The notes: generated from the letters alone by a model not told the origin. Positions 1 to 8,138 are shown, numbered from the stretch's first letter. The stretch is 64,000 nt of DNA from DASUPK01 sp963815665 (GCA_963815665.1 CAWFHN010000014.1:62001-126000), one strand, 5' to 3'. Translations and numbers: made by a program.

Positions 1-645
1 GACATGCGCAATCCCAAGACGACCCGCAAGAGCCGCTCGGGATTCGTGGTCCCGAGCCAGAACGAGTGGATCAAGGCGGCCTACTTCGATCCGTCGGGCG
101 GCGGCACCTTCTCCTACTGGAAGTACCCGACCAACGCCGGGACCGTCGGCGCCGGGGAGACGGATGCCCCGGCGCAGGCGACGCTCAACCCGTCGAACGG
201 GGACGTCACCAACGCGACCACCCAGCCCCTGTCGATCTTCCACGGCTCCGACCCGGCGCCCAGCTGGTGTCCGCCGCAGGTGTCAGCCAACACCTGCTCG
301 AGCGTCAATCCCCTCCACCTGAGCGCATCGGCATACGCCACGGCCTACGCCGGCAGCCTCGGCACGGTGGGGCAGGCCAAGACCCTCTCGCCGTGGGGCA
401 CACTCGACCAGGGCGGTAACGCGGTCGAGTGGACCGACACGATCACGCCGCCTCCGGCGGGCAAGAAGAAGAAGGGGAGGGTGTGGCGCCGGCTCCACGG
501 CGGCATCTCGAACGCCCCCGCGTACCAGCTCTGGCTCTCGGCGGTGGGGCTCCAGCCGCAGGACAACAAGTTCTACGAGCTGACCTATCCCTGGCTGGGC
601 TTCCGCATCGGCGTGGTCGGGAACCTCAAGGTCAAGAAGCACTGA
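1..645 (+). CDS. Formylglycine-generating-enzyme-like (SUMF1 family) protein, 5' end outside window
   Basis: The visible 214 residues match the C-terminal half of SUMF1/FGE-sulfatase proteins: a VPSQNEWIKAAYFDP segment (family form LPTENEWYKAAYYDP), then SYWKYPTN, GGNAVEWTDT, a GG...S block and a closing LGFRIG. Family members oxidise a sulfatase cysteine to formylglycine or act in related metal or peptide modifications; which applies here cannot be told. The frame is open at base 1, so the ATG at 4 is probably internal. A KKKKGR basic stretch lies near residue 155. No sulfatase gene is in the window, so the FGE role is uncertain. Confidence 0.75.
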   Translation, partial: DMRNPKTTRKSRSGFVVPSQNEWIKAAYFDPSGGGTFSYWKYPTNAGTVGAGETDAPAQATLNPSNGDVTNATTQPLSIFHGSDPAPSWCPPQVSANTCSSVNPLHLSASAYATAYAGSLGTVGQAKTLSPWGTLDQGGNAVEWTDTITPPPAGKKKKGRVWRRLHGGISNAPAYQLWLSAVGLQPQDNKFYELTYPWLGFRIGVVGNLKVKKH

Positions 646-659
646 GGCCCCCGGCGAGG

Positions 660-683
660 CTGACTGGCCAGTCGGCCAGTCAG
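660..683. promoter_or_regulatory. Perfect palindromic operator upstream of acyl-CoA dehydrogenase genes
   Basis: CTGACTGGCC and GGCCAGTCAG form perfect 10-base arms around AGTC. The inner 12 bases (GACTGGCCAGTC) are themselves a perfect palindrome. The shape resembles operators of TetR-family lipid regulators. It ends two bases before the likely -10 box, so a bound repressor would block the promoter. No TetR gene is in the window. Confidence 0.6.
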
Positions 684-684
684 G

Positions 685-690
685 TAGTGT
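685..690 (+). promoter_or_regulatory. -10 box TAGTGT, leaderless promoter
   Basis: TAGTGT ends seven bases before the GTG start at 698, placing the transcript start at or next to the start codon. Confidence 0.55.
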
Positions 691-697
691 CTCGCGC

Positions 698-1846
698 GTG
701 GACCTGACGCTGACCGACTCGGAGGCGGGCTTCCGCGACGAGGTTCGGAGCTGGCTCGAGGAGAACCATCCCGGCTCCTCGCCCGAGGGTGACGACCAGG
801 CCGAGTTCGAGTTCCGCCGCGCCTGGCAGAAGAGGATGCACGAGGCCGGCTGGGCGGGTCTGTCGTGGCCCGAGGAGTACGGCGGCAAGGGCGCCACCCT
901 GATCGAGCAATCGATCTTCAACGAGGAGCTCGCCCGCCAGCGCGTGCCGCTCCCGGCGAACGTTCTGGGCCTGGTGATGGGCGGCCCGGTGGTGATCGCC
1001 CATGGCGACGAGGACCAGAAGGAGCGATACCTCGAGCCGATTCTCTCGGGCGAGGAGATCTGGTGCCAGGGCTTCTCCGAGCCGGAATCGGGCTCGGACC
1101 TCGCCTCGCTCAAGACCCGCGCGGTGAAAGCCGACGCGAACGGGGGCAACTGGAAGGTCACGGGCCAGAAGGTCTGGACGACCTACGCGCACGAGGCCAA
1201 GTACTGCATGCTCCTCGCCCGCACCGACCAGGATGCGCCGAAGCACAAGGGCATCACCTACTTCATCCTCGACATGGACCAGCCCGGCGTGGACGTGCGG
1301 CCGCTTCGCCAGATCACCGGAGAGGCCGAGTTCAACGAGATCTTCCTCGAGGAGGCCGAGATCCCCGATGAGAACGTCATCGGAGCGGTCGGGGGCGGCT
1401 GGGGGGTGGCGATCACCACGCTGATGTTCGAGCGCGCCGGCCTGGGCGCCGCCGCGGTCATGGGCCTGAAGCGCTCGATGGAGGACCTGCTCGCTGTGAT
1501 CCGCGAGCGCGGCCTCGACGACGACCCCGTGATCCGCCAGCGGATCGCCGAGCTGCAGATCGGGATCGAGGCGATGCGCCTCGGCGCTCTGCGGACCCTC
1601 ACCCAGACCATGAAGACCGGGATCCCGGGCCCCGAGGGCTCGCTCAGCAAGTGGGAGTGGGCCGACTACAACCAGGCGCTCACCGAGCTCGGCAACGAGG
1701 TGCTCGGCCCGGAGGGGATGCGGGTCAACACGGAGTGGAGCTACCGCTTCCTGCGCTCCCGCGCCAACTCGATCGAGGGCGGCACCACCGAGGTCCTGAA
1801 GAACATCATCGCCGAGCGCGTGCTCGGCCTGCCGAGGCTGAGGTAG
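698..1846 (+). CDS. Acyl-CoA dehydrogenase, catalytic-type subunit
   Basis: A 382-residue acyl-CoA dehydrogenase of the actinobacterial FadE type, expected to introduce the alpha-beta double bond in an acyl-CoA thioester using FAD. The N-terminal helical domain, the middle beta domain with the CQGFSEPESGSDLASLKT flavin/substrate loop, and the C-terminal IEGGTTEV motif are all visible; the Glu of IEGG (about residue 360) occupies the usual catalytic-base position. The GTG at 698 is chosen because of the -10 box just upstream. Four bases separate it from a second, divergent dehydrogenase subunit, the arrangement seen in heteromeric FadE pairs that handle bulky substrates such as steroid side chains. 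The substrate is not predictable. Confidence 0.88.
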   Translation: MDLTLTDSEAGFRDEVRSWLEENHPGSSPEGDDQAEFEFRRAWQKRMHEAGWAGLSWPEEYGGKGATLIEQSIFNEELARQRVPLPANVLGLVMGGPVVIAHGDEDQKERYLEPILSGEEIWCQGFSEPESGSDLASLKTRAVKADANGGNWKVTGQKVWTTYAHEAKYCMLLARTDQDAPKHKGITYFILDMDQPGVDVRPLRQITGEAEFNEIFLEEAEIPDENVIGAVGGGWGVAITTLMFERAGLGAAAVMGLKRSMEDLLAVIRERGLDDDPVIRQRIAELQIGIEAMRLGALRTLTQTMKTGIPGPEGSLSKWEWADYNQALTELGNEVLGPEGMRVNTEWSYRFLRSRANSIEGGTTEVLKNIIAERVLGLPRLR

Positions 1847-1850
1847 GCAC

Positions 1851-2885
1851 ATGAACTTCGACCTGAACGACGAGCAGCAGGAGATCAAGCGAACCGCCCA
1901 CGAGTTTCTCGCCGCCCGCTTCAAGCCCGAGAAGGTCCGGGAGCTGGCGGAGGCACGCTCCTATGACGACGCCCTCTGGAAGGAGATCTCCGAGCTCGGC
2001 TGGCCGGGGATCGCCGTGTCCGAGGACGACGGGGGCCAGGGTCTCGGGATGGTCGAGCTGGCTGTCCTCCTGGAGGAGTCCGGCTATGCCTGCGCGCCCA
2101 GCCCCCTGCTCGGCACAGCCGGCGCGGCGCTGGTGATCTCGGCTGCCGGCTCAGACGAGCAGCGCGCCGAGTGGCTGCCCAAGCTCGCCTCCGGCGAGGC
2201 GACCGGCGCCTTCGGTGGCTTCGACCATGGGGCGAACGGCGACGCCGAGAGCACCCTCTTCTGCGACCTGCCGACGGCGGACGTCGTGGTCATCTTCCAC
2301 AACGGCGGCGCCTTCCTCGCGCCCGCCTCCGACGTGGACTCCGAGGCCTTCGAAGCGATCGATGCCACTCGCTCCTACGGGCTGATCTCGGAGCCCTCTG
2401 GGGAGCCACTGGCGGGGGACGTCGGCGCCGGACGCGACCGGCTCGCGGTCGCGATCGCCGCCGAGCTCACCGGGATCGCCCAGCGCACGATGGAGATGGC
2501 CGTCGAGTACGCGCGCGAGCGCCAGCAGTTCGGTCGCCCGATCGGCGCCTACCAGGGCGTGGGACACCGCTGCGCGGCCATGCTGCTCGCCACCGAGGAG
2601 TCGCGCTCGCTGACGTACTACGCCGCCTGGACCGCCGACGCCGAGCCCGAGTCGCTGCCGATGGCGGCCGCGATGGCCGGCGCGCGCGGCGGCGACGCCG
2701 GCTGGCAGGTGCCGGCCTCGGCTCTGCAGGTGTTCGGTGGCATCGGCTTCACCTGGGAGCACGACCTGCAGTTCTGGCTCAAGCGCGGCCGCGTGGCGGG
2801 CCGCATGCTCGGCACACCCCGCGATCACCGCGAGCGGGTTGCCGACCTCTCCGGGATGGGCTCCGGGGCCCCGGTCGCCGCCTAG
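1851..2885 (+). CDS. Acyl-CoA dehydrogenase, partner subunit
   Basis: 344 residues, acyl-CoA dehydrogenase fold. It starts MNFDLNDEQQEIKRTAHEFL and ends with a FGGIGFTWEHDLQFWLKR-type region instead of the IEGG catalytic motif of its upstream neighbour. This is typical of the smaller subunit in alpha2beta2 FadE enzymes, where one subunit supplies the base and the other helps bind FAD. YARERQQFGRPIG near residue 220 is the conserved C-domain segment. It is co-transcribed with the gene before it. Its TAG stop overlaps the TAG of the convergent LLM oxidoreductase gene in a shared CTAG (2882-2885). Confidence 0.86.
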   Translation: MNFDLNDEQQEIKRTAHEFLAARFKPEKVRELAEARSYDDALWKEISELGWPGIAVSEDDGGQGLGMVELAVLLEESGYACAPSPLLGTAGAALVISAAGSDEQRAEWLPKLASGEATGAFGGFDHGANGDAESTLFCDLPTADVVVIFHNGGAFLAPASDVDSEAFEAIDATRSYGLISEPSGEPLAGDVGAGRDRLAVAIAAELTGIAQRTMEMAVEYARERQQFGRPIGAYQGVGHRCAAMLLATEESRSLTYYAAWTADAEPESLPMAAAMAGARGGDAGWQVPASALQVFGGIGFTWEHDLQFWLKRGRVAGRMLGTPRDHRERVADLSGMGSGAPVAA

Positions 2886-3820
2886 CGCGGCGCGGCCAGC
2901 TCGGCGATCAAATCGACGCCGTCCAGGTCGCCATGGGTCAGGTGCTGGAACATCACTCGCTCGATCCCGGCCTCCTCCAGCTCGGTGAGCTGCTCGTGGA
3001 TCTCCGCGACCGTGCCGACGAGCGTGTTGTCGCGGAGGCCCTTGATATAGGCCCCCGGGTCCGAGGCATCCTCGCCCCGGACCTCCGCGACGGCATGCGC
3101 TCGCTCCAGCAGGTCCACCCGGTCGGAGCCGATGATCCCGTGAGTCATCAGCGAGATCACCGGCGCTTCCCGTCCGGCTTCGTCCCACGCCTTCTTGACA
3201 ACCGGGACGGCCTCACGCGCCTGCTCCGCGCTCATCATCACCAGGTTGTACTCGTCGGCCCAGCGTGCGGCGGCCGCGAGGGTGCGCGGCCTGGCGCTGC
3301 CCCCGACGATCAGATTCGGCGGTGAGATCGGTTTGGGCAGGGCGTCCCCTCCCTTCACCCGGTAATGCTCGCCGTCGAAGTCGAGGGTCCCCTCGCCCCA
3401 CTGTCGCCTGACGATCTCGATCTGCTCCTCGAACATCTTCACCCGCTGCGCCGTGGGCGGGAAAGGGAAGCCATAGGCGTCGTGCTCCGCCTCCAGCCAC
3501 CCGGAGCCCATGCCCAGCTCGATCCGGCCGCCGCCCGAGATGTGGTCGGCGGTGACGACGCTCTTGGCCAGCACGGACGGATGCCTGAAGGTGACCGGCG
3601 AGACGAGGGTCCCGAGCCGGAGGGTTGAGGTATTCGCCGCCAGGCCGCAGATCGTCGCCCAGGCGTCGAGCGAGCTCCGCTCCGTCCTCCCCATCACGGA
3701 TTGGTAGTGGTCGGAGCGAAAGAGCGCCTCGATGGGACTCTCCTCGCAAGCCTTGGCCAGCGCGAGCCATTCCTCCCAGGTCACGGACTCCTGCCCCTCG
3801 ATCATCAGGCAGACGCGCAT
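2882..3820 (-). CDS. LLM-class (luciferase-like) oxidoreductase, probably F420-dependent
   Basis: 312 residues with the bacterial-luciferase TIM-barrel pattern: RSDHYQS, LRLGTLVSPVTFRHP, ISGGGRIELGMGSGW, and GGSARPRTLAAAARWADEYN near residue 195. In actinobacteria most such proteins use F420; FMN use cannot be excluded. The start overlaps the stop of the upstream small gene by one base (TGATG), so the two are translationally coupled. The 3' end overlaps the acyl-CoA dehydrogenase stop in CTAG. The substrate is unknown. Confidence 0.82.
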   Translation of the reverse strand: MRVCLMIEGQESVTWEEWLALAKACEESPIEALFRSDHYQSVMGRTERSSLDAWATICGLAANTSTLRLGTLVSPVTFRHPSVLAKSVVTADHISGGGRIELGMGSGWLEAEHDAYGFPFPPTAQRVKMFEEQIEIVRRQWGEGTLDFDGEHYRVKGGDALPKPISPPNLIVGGSARPRTLAAAARWADEYNLVMMSAEQAREAVPVVKKAWDEAGREAPVISLMTHGIIGSDRVDLLERAHAVAEVRGEDASDPGAYIKGLRDNTLVGTVAEIHEQLTELEEAGIERVMFQHLTHGDLDGVDLIAELAAPR

Positions 3821-4110
3821 CAGGGCAGGATCTCGGCGTTGGAGATCACGGCGACGTTCCCGCCACGTCGGAAGTGGACGTCGACCGTCTCGTTCTTGCC
3901 GTAGGACCCGAACAGCCCGAGGCTCATCGCGAGCCAGCGGCTGCGGCTCACCTTCTCCTTCATCAGCGGCCTCGAGAAGAGGATCTCCCGCCCGTGGATC
4001 GAGTAATCGGCGCCCTCGGCCTGCTCGGTGCCGTTGACGAACACCTGGATGGGCCGCTCAGCTCCGTTAGGCAGCCGGACTCGCCGTCCCGCTTCGACGC
4101 TCTCGCTCAT
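3820..4110 (-). CDS. Hypothetical protein, 96 aa
   Basis: Not recognised. A small, soluble, mixed-charge protein (starts MSESVEAGRRVRLPNG, ends RRGGNVAVISNAEILP) with a beta-rich look and no membrane segment. It is the first gene of a two-gene unit with the LLM oxidoreductase, coupled through TGATG, which suggests a related function or shared regulation. Its promoter is good: TAATCT ends eight bases before the ATG, with a TTGACC -35-like hexamer about 20 bases further upstream. Confidence 0.6.
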   Translation of the reverse strand: MSESVEAGRRVRLPNGAERPIQVFVNGTEQAEGADYSIHGREILFSRPLMKEKVSRSRWLAMSLGLFGSYGKNETVDVHFRRGGNVAVISNAEILP

Positions 4111-4118
4111 CGCCGAGC

Positions 4119-4124
4119 AGATTA
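4119..4124 (-). promoter_or_regulatory. -10 box TAATCT, leaderless promoter
   Basis: On the minus strand TAATCT lies eight bases before the ATG at 4110; TTGACC lies 21 bases upstream of it (19 if GATAAT is taken as the -10). Confidence 0.5.
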
Positions 4125-4157
4125 TCCCCAGTCGAGTCGGCGCCCGGTCAACAGAGG

Positions 4158-4523
4158 CTAGGGGTGCAGGACTGCCCGCAGGCGCTCGAACGCCTCTCCA
4201 AGCGAGTCCGCCTCGATCGTCTCCTTGCGGATCGCCCCCGTGTAGGCGACCGCGGACCCATCCCCCATCACGTCGATGCCACCCTCGCGCGACCGGATCA
4301 GGCCCGGACCCGAGATCTCGATCCGCGCCTGGACCCTCTGCTCCGGACCGAAGTCCCGTATCGACCTGATCCCGGGCAGCCGATCCTCACGCAGAACCTC
4401 ATCCACCTGCCGCCGAGCCGCGTCAATCGCCTCGTCGAGCGTCCCGAACTTCTCCCTCCCGACAAGCGGCCCATGCCGGACAGTGACCTTCCACTTGCGC
4501 ACCGACGGGCAGCGTAAACGCAT
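4158..4523 (-). CDS. Hypothetical protein, 121 aa
   Basis: Not recognised. The frame is open upstream to a GTG at 4565, but the ATG at 4523 is preferred because the extra 14 codons lie wholly inside a large palindrome. The protein begins MRLRCPSVRKWKVTVRHGP, has a helical DEAIDAARRQVDEVL segment, and a second half resembling a small beta sheet plus a C-terminal helix. It lies downstream of citrate synthase on the same strand, separated by the palindrome at 4518-4621, whose outer arm overlaps this start codon. Confidence 0.55.
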   Translation of the reverse strand: MRLRCPSVRKWKVTVRHGPLVGREKFGTLDEAIDAARRQVDEVLREDRLPGIRSIRDFGPEQRVQARIEISGPGLIRSREGGIDVMGDGSAVAYTGAIRKETIEADSLGEAFERLRAVLHP

Positions 4524-4621
4524 CTGCCGCGGGTGGCGCGGCGAGAAATCCGCATCCGAGGACACGCCTGTACCACAGGATGCGGATTTCTCGGCGCGAC
4601 AGGACCCGCGGCCCGATGCGT
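4518..4621. repeat. 104-bp imperfect palindrome between citrate synthase and a hypothetical gene
   Basis: The core arms CGAGAAATCCGCATCC (4542-4557) and its exact complement (4578-4593) enclose 20 bases. Outer arms continue imperfectly (ACGCATC ... GATGCGT at the very ends, CCGCGGG ... CCCGCGG inside). It may be a terminator for the minus-strand citrate synthase gene, or a REP/MITE-like element; no U-tract follows. The left end covers the start codon at 4523. Confidence 0.75.
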
Positions 4622-4638
4622 CTCAGGTGGCGCGACGC

Positions 4639-6045
4639 TCAGGCGCCGCGCCGAGGCTTCTTGGGCCGCTTGGCCGGCGGCCCGGTGATCTTCTCCGGCC
4701 CCTCCCGCTCACCGGGGGGCGTGAACTCGACGTCTCGCCGGCCCGTGTAGATCTGGCGCGGCCGCGCGATCTTGAGATCGGGGTCCTCGTTCTGCTCCAT
4801 CCACTGCGCGATCCAGCCGGAGGTCCGCGGGATGGCGAAGATCACGGTGAACATGTCGTTCGGCACGCCGATCGCCTCGTAGATCAGGCCCGAGTAGAAG
4901 TCGACGTTCGGGTAGAGCTTGCGCGAGGTGAAGAACTCGTCGTCGAGCGCGCGCTTCTCGAGCTCGGTGGCGATCTCGAGCAGCGGGTTCTCGCCCGTCG
5001 CCTCGAGCACCTCCTCGACGTGCTTCTTGATGATCCGCGCGCGCGGGTCGTAGTTCTTGTAGACCCGGTGGCCGAAGCCCATCAGCTTCTCCTCGCGCCT
5101 CTTCACCCCCTCGAGGAAGTCCGGGATGTTCTCGACCTTCTCGATCCTGCGGAGCATCCGCAGCGCCGCCTCGTTGGCGCCGCCGTGCAGCGGGCCGTAG
5201 AGGGCGGCGACTCCCGCGGCGACCGCCGAGTAGGGATCGACACCTGACGAGCCCACCGACCGGACCGCATTGGTGGAGCAGTTCTGCTCATGGTCGGCGT
5301 GCAGGATGAAGAGCACGTCCAGCGCCTTCGCAATCCGGGGATCCGGCTGGAAGCTTTCCTCCATCTTGAACAGCATCGAGAGGAAGTTCTCGGAGTAGCC
5401 GAGCTCGTTGTCGGGATAGACATAGGGGAGCCCCATGCTGTGGCGATAGGCCCAGGCCGCCAGTGTCGGGATCTTGGCGATCAGCCTGATCGCCGCCATA
5501 TAGCGCTCCTCCGGATCGTCGATGTGCTTGGCGTCGGGATAGAAGGTCGAGAGAGCGCCGACATTGGCCAGGAGCATCCCCATCGGGTGGGCGTCGTGGC
5601 GGAACGCCTCGTTGAGCTTCTTGATGTCCTCGTGCGCGAACGTGTGGTGGGTGACGTCGAAGATCCAGCGCTCGAGCTGGGGCGGGGTGGGGAGCTCGCC
5701 GAAGACCAGGAGGTAGGCGACCTCGAGGTAGCTGGAGTGCTCGCAGAGCTGCTCGATCGGGATGCCGCGGTGCTGGAGGATGCCGGCCTCGCCGTCGATG
5801 TAGGTGATCGCCGACCGGCAGGAGGCGGTGTTGGTGAAGGCCGGGTCATAGCCCATCAGCCCGAAGTCGTCCTCGGAGACCTTGATCTGCCGCAGATCCA
5901 TCGTCTTGACGGTCCCGTCGCTGATCTCGAGCTCGTAGCTCTTGCCGGTGCGGTTGTCGGTGACGCTGAGGGTGTCGCCGCTCGACGCGCCGTCCTGCGA
6001 TGCGTCCGCCTGCGGCTCTGCCTGGGACTTCTCCTTGGTCGCCAT
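4639..6045 (-). CDS. gltA: Citrate synthase
   Basis: Condenses acetyl-CoA with oxaloacetate in the TCA cycle. 468 residues, with HADHEQNCSTNAVR and GPLHGGANEAA carrying the two catalytic histidines, GFGHRVYKNYDPRA for CoA/oxaloacetate binding, and NVDFYSG carrying the catalytic aspartate. The ATG at 6045 has an excellent ribosome-binding site (AAGGAGGT, five bases upstream), so the longer frame reaching 6228 is rejected. Unlike many genes here it therefore has a leadered mRNA. The N-terminus carries an acidic Gln/Ala-rich stretch before the domain, and the C-terminus ends in a basic tail (KRPKKPRRGA). It is divergent from the methyltransferase gene. Confidence 0.95.
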   Translation of the reverse strand: MATKEKSQAEPQADASQDGASSGDTLSVTDNRTGKSYELEISDGTVKTMDLRQIKVSEDDFGLMGYDPAFTNTASCRSAITYIDGEAGILQHRGIPIEQLCEHSSYLEVAYLLVFGELPTPPQLERWIFDVTHHTFAHEDIKKLNEAFRHDAHPMGMLLANVGALSTFYPDAKHIDDPEERYMAAIRLIAKIPTLAAWAYRHSMGLPYVYPDNELGYSENFLSMLFKMEESFQPDPRIAKALDVLFILHADHEQNCSTNAVRSVGSSGVDPYSAVAAGVAALYGPLHGGANEAALRMLRRIEKVENIPDFLEGVKRREEKLMGFGHRVYKNYDPRARIIKKHVEEVLEATGENPLLEIATELEKRALDDEFFTSRKLYPNVDFYSGLIYEAIGVPNDMFTVIFAIPRTSGWIAQWMEQNEDPDLKIARPRQIYTGRRDVEFTPPGEREGPEKITGPPAKRPKKPRRGA

Positions 6046-6079
6046 CGAACCTCCTTGCTCTGTGGATGCCTCTGTACGC

Positions 6080-6085
6080 CAGTAT
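6080..6085 (+). promoter_or_regulatory. Candidate -10 box CAGTAT
   Basis: It ends six bases before GTG 6092 and matches the xAxxxT pattern seen at other starts in the window; the first base is not T. Confidence 0.3.
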
Positions 6086-6091
6086 CTCACG

Positions 6092-6820
6092 GTGGCAATG
6101 TCGGCAAACCGGCTGAGCAAGCAGGAAACGCTGCACCTCTTCGCCGGCCTGCCGCGCCGGTATGACCTCGCCGGCGCCGTGCTCAGCTTCGGCCAGGACC
6201 CGCGCTGGCGCCGGGCGATGGTGAGCAAGATTCAGGCCGGCCCGGGCGAGAAGGTCCTGGACGTCGCCACCGGCACGGGCATGGTGGCCGCCGCTCTCGT
6301 GCGCCGCTACGGCTGTTCGGTGGTGGGGCTCGACCAGAGCCCCGAGATGCTCTCCGGCGCCCGAGCGAAGCTCGAGGCGGATCCGAATCTCGCGGCGCGG
6401 GTCGAGCTGGTCCGGGGCGAGGCCGAATCCCTCGGCTTTCCCGACGCCGAGTTCGACCACCTCACCTTCACCTACCTGCTCCGCTACGTGGACGATCCGG
6501 GCGCCACCCTGGGCGAGCTCGCCCGGGTGGTGCGGCCCGGCGGTCGCATCGCCTCGCTGGAGTTCATGCTTCCTCCGAATCCCGTGGCCCGCTCCCTCTG
6601 GTACCTCCACACACGCGCCGTGATGCCGGTTATCGGTCGAGTGATCTCACGCGACTGGTACGAGGTCGGGCGCTTCCTGGGTCCGAGCATCACGGAGCTC
6701 TACCGCCGGCTGCCGCTCGAGCGGCAGCTCGACCTGTGGAGGGACGCCGGCGTCGGGGATGTGCAGGCCAGGGTGATGAGCTTCGGCGGCGGCGTCGTGA
6801 TCTGGGGGACTCGTGGCTGA
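6092..6820 (+). CDS. UbiE/MenG-like class I SAM methyltransferase
   Basis: About 242 residues with SAM motif I VLDVATGTG (about residue 53), an acidic motif VVGLDQSPEML, and a C-terminal layout like demethylmenaquinone methyltransferase (SLEFMLPPNP, then GVVIWGTRG at the end). It probably methylates a quinone precursor, but the UbiE signature is only partial (TYLLRYVDD replaces GLRNVTD). GTG 6092 is chosen because CAGTAT ends six bases before it; ATG 6098 is an alternative. It overlaps the following membrane-protein gene by eight bases. Confidence 0.72.
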   Translation: MAMSANRLSKQETLHLFAGLPRRYDLAGAVLSFGQDPRWRRAMVSKIQAGPGEKVLDVATGTGMVAAALVRRYGCSVVGLDQSPEMLSGARAKLEADPNLAARVELVRGEAESLGFPDAEFDHLTFTYLLRYVDDPGATLGELARVVRPGGRIASLEFMLPPNPVARSLWYLHTRAVMPVIGRVISRDWYEVGRFLGPSITELYRRLPLERQLDLWRDAGVGDVQARVMSFGGGVVIWGTRG

Positions 6821-7559
6821 CGAGGCGGCCAGGCCCGCCTTCTACGCGCTGCGGCCTGGGGGCTGGCGGGACCTCGTCACGGTCCTCCATCCGCCCTACA
6901 CCGCCTGGAATCTGGCCAACGTCGGCTTCGGCGCCGTGGCCGCCACGCAGATCCACACCGATCGCTTCATCGCGACGCTCGCCGCCTTCTTCCTCGCCGT
7001 CGGGATCAGCGCCCACGCCCTCGACGAGCTCAACGGGCGGCCGCTGAAGACCGAGCTCTCGGACCGGACCCTGATCGGCCTCGCCGCCGTTGCCCTCGCC
7101 GGCGCCATCGGAATCGGGATCGCGGGCTGCATCGTCGTCTCCGCCACTCTGGCGCCGTTCGTGGTGGCCGGCGGGTTCTTCGTGGTCGCCTACAACCTCG
7201 AGTTGTTCGGCGGCCGCTTCCACACCGACTTCTGGCTGGCGTTCGCCTGGGCGGCGTTCCCGGCGCTGACCTCCTGGTGGATCAACACGCTCTCGTTCGA
7301 CTCACCCAGGACCGTGGTGGCGGGAATCCTGGTCGCGGCGGGGTGCTTCGGCCTGGTCAGCGTGCAGAGGCGCCTCTCGACGCCCGTCCGCCGCCTGAGG
7401 CGGAAGACGGTCTCCGTGAGCGGCGAGCAGCGCCTCGAGGACGGCACGGTGATCCCGCTCACCGCCGCCGAGATCGCTGCGCCGCTCGACTGGTCGCTGC
7501 GGGGCCTCTCCTGGGCCGTCGTGGTCCTGGCGATCGGCCTGGTCGTGGTTCGCTTCTGA
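6813..7559 (+). CDS. Polytopic membrane protein of unknown function
   Basis: 248 residues, start GTG inside the end of the methyltransferase gene. About six hydrophobic segments alternate with short loops. An acidic loop, HALDELNGRPLKTELSD (around residues 68-85), lies between the second and third segments and superficially recalls the Asp-rich loops of UbiA-type prenyltransferases, but the NDxxDxxxD motif is absent. Overlap with a UbiE-like gene suggests a role in quinone or isoprenoid lipid metabolism; this is inference only. Confidence 0.65.
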   Translation: MADEAARPAFYALRPGGWRDLVTVLHPPYTAWNLANVGFGAVAATQIHTDRFIATLAAFFLAVGISAHALDELNGRPLKTELSDRTLIGLAAVALAGAIGIGIAGCIVVSATLAPFVVAGGFFVVAYNLELFGGRFHTDFWLAFAWAAFPALTSWWINTLSFDSPRTVVAGILVAAGCFGLVSVQRRLSTPVRRLRRKTVSVSGEQRLEDGTVIPLTAAEIAAPLDWSLRGLSWAVVVLAIGLVVVRF

Positions 7560-7585
7560 GAGGAGCCGCCGACCCGGTCAGTCAT

Positions 7586-8113
7586 CTAGGTGCCGGTCGT
7601 GCTCTCCAGGGCGGCGATCAGCGAAGCGGCGTCGAACGACCCGCCGTGCATCCGGCCGCCGACGAAGAACCCGGGCGTCCCGGTGACGCCGCTGGCGAGG
7701 CCGCTGTCGACGTCTCGCTGCACGCGAGGCGCGTGGACCGAGGAGTCAAGCTCCTCCGTGAACCGCTCCACGTCCAGGCCCAGCTCGACCGCGTCGTGGA
7801 TCAGGTCCTCCCGCCCGAGAGCCCCGCGAGACTCGTACATGCGGTCGTGCATCTCCCAGAACGCCCCCTGGGCCGCCGCCGCCTCGGCCGCCTCGGCGGC
7901 GCGCTGGGCGTCGGGATGGACGTTCCGCAGCGGGAAGTGGCGAAAGCCGAACAGGAGCCGGCCGGCGAGCTGGTCCCGGATCCGGCGGACGATCGGGTAA
8001 GCCGCGGTGCAGTACGGGCACTGGAAGTCGCCGTACATGACCAGCTCGAGCTCGGCGCGGTCGAGGCCGTCGACGTGGTCCTCGGCCGAAAGGGGCGGGG
8101 TCAGCTGACTCAT
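7586..8113 (-). CDS. DsbA-family thioredoxin-fold oxidoreductase
   Basis: 175 residues: a CPYC active site at 32-35 after a beta strand, the helical insertion, and TGTPGFFVGG with the cis-proline near residue 145. There is no signal peptide, so a cytoplasmic disulfide or FrnE-like role is more likely than periplasmic folding. ATG 8113 lies nine bases downstream of TAAGCT. This gene and the divergent antiporter gene are driven from -10 boxes that overlap by two bases. Confidence 0.85.
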   Translation of the reverse strand: MSQLTPPLSAEDHVDGLDRAELELVMYGDFQCPYCTAAYPIVRRIRDQLAGRLLFGFRHFPLRNVHPDAQRAAEAAEAAAAQGAFWEMHDRMYESRGALGREDLIHDAVELGLDVERFTEELDSSVHAPRVQRDVDSGLASGVTGTPGFFVGGRMHGGSFDAASLIAALESTTGT

Positions 8114-8122
8114 GGATGCGCG

Positions 8123-8132
8123 AGCTTAGACT
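8123..8132. promoter_or_regulatory. Overlapping divergent -10 boxes (AGCTTAGACT)
   Basis: The plus-strand box TAGACT (8127-8132) ends six bases before GTG 8139. The minus-strand box TAAGCT (8128-8123) ends nine bases before ATG 8113. Both share the central TA. Confidence 0.55.
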
Positions 8133-8138
8133 CGCGGC

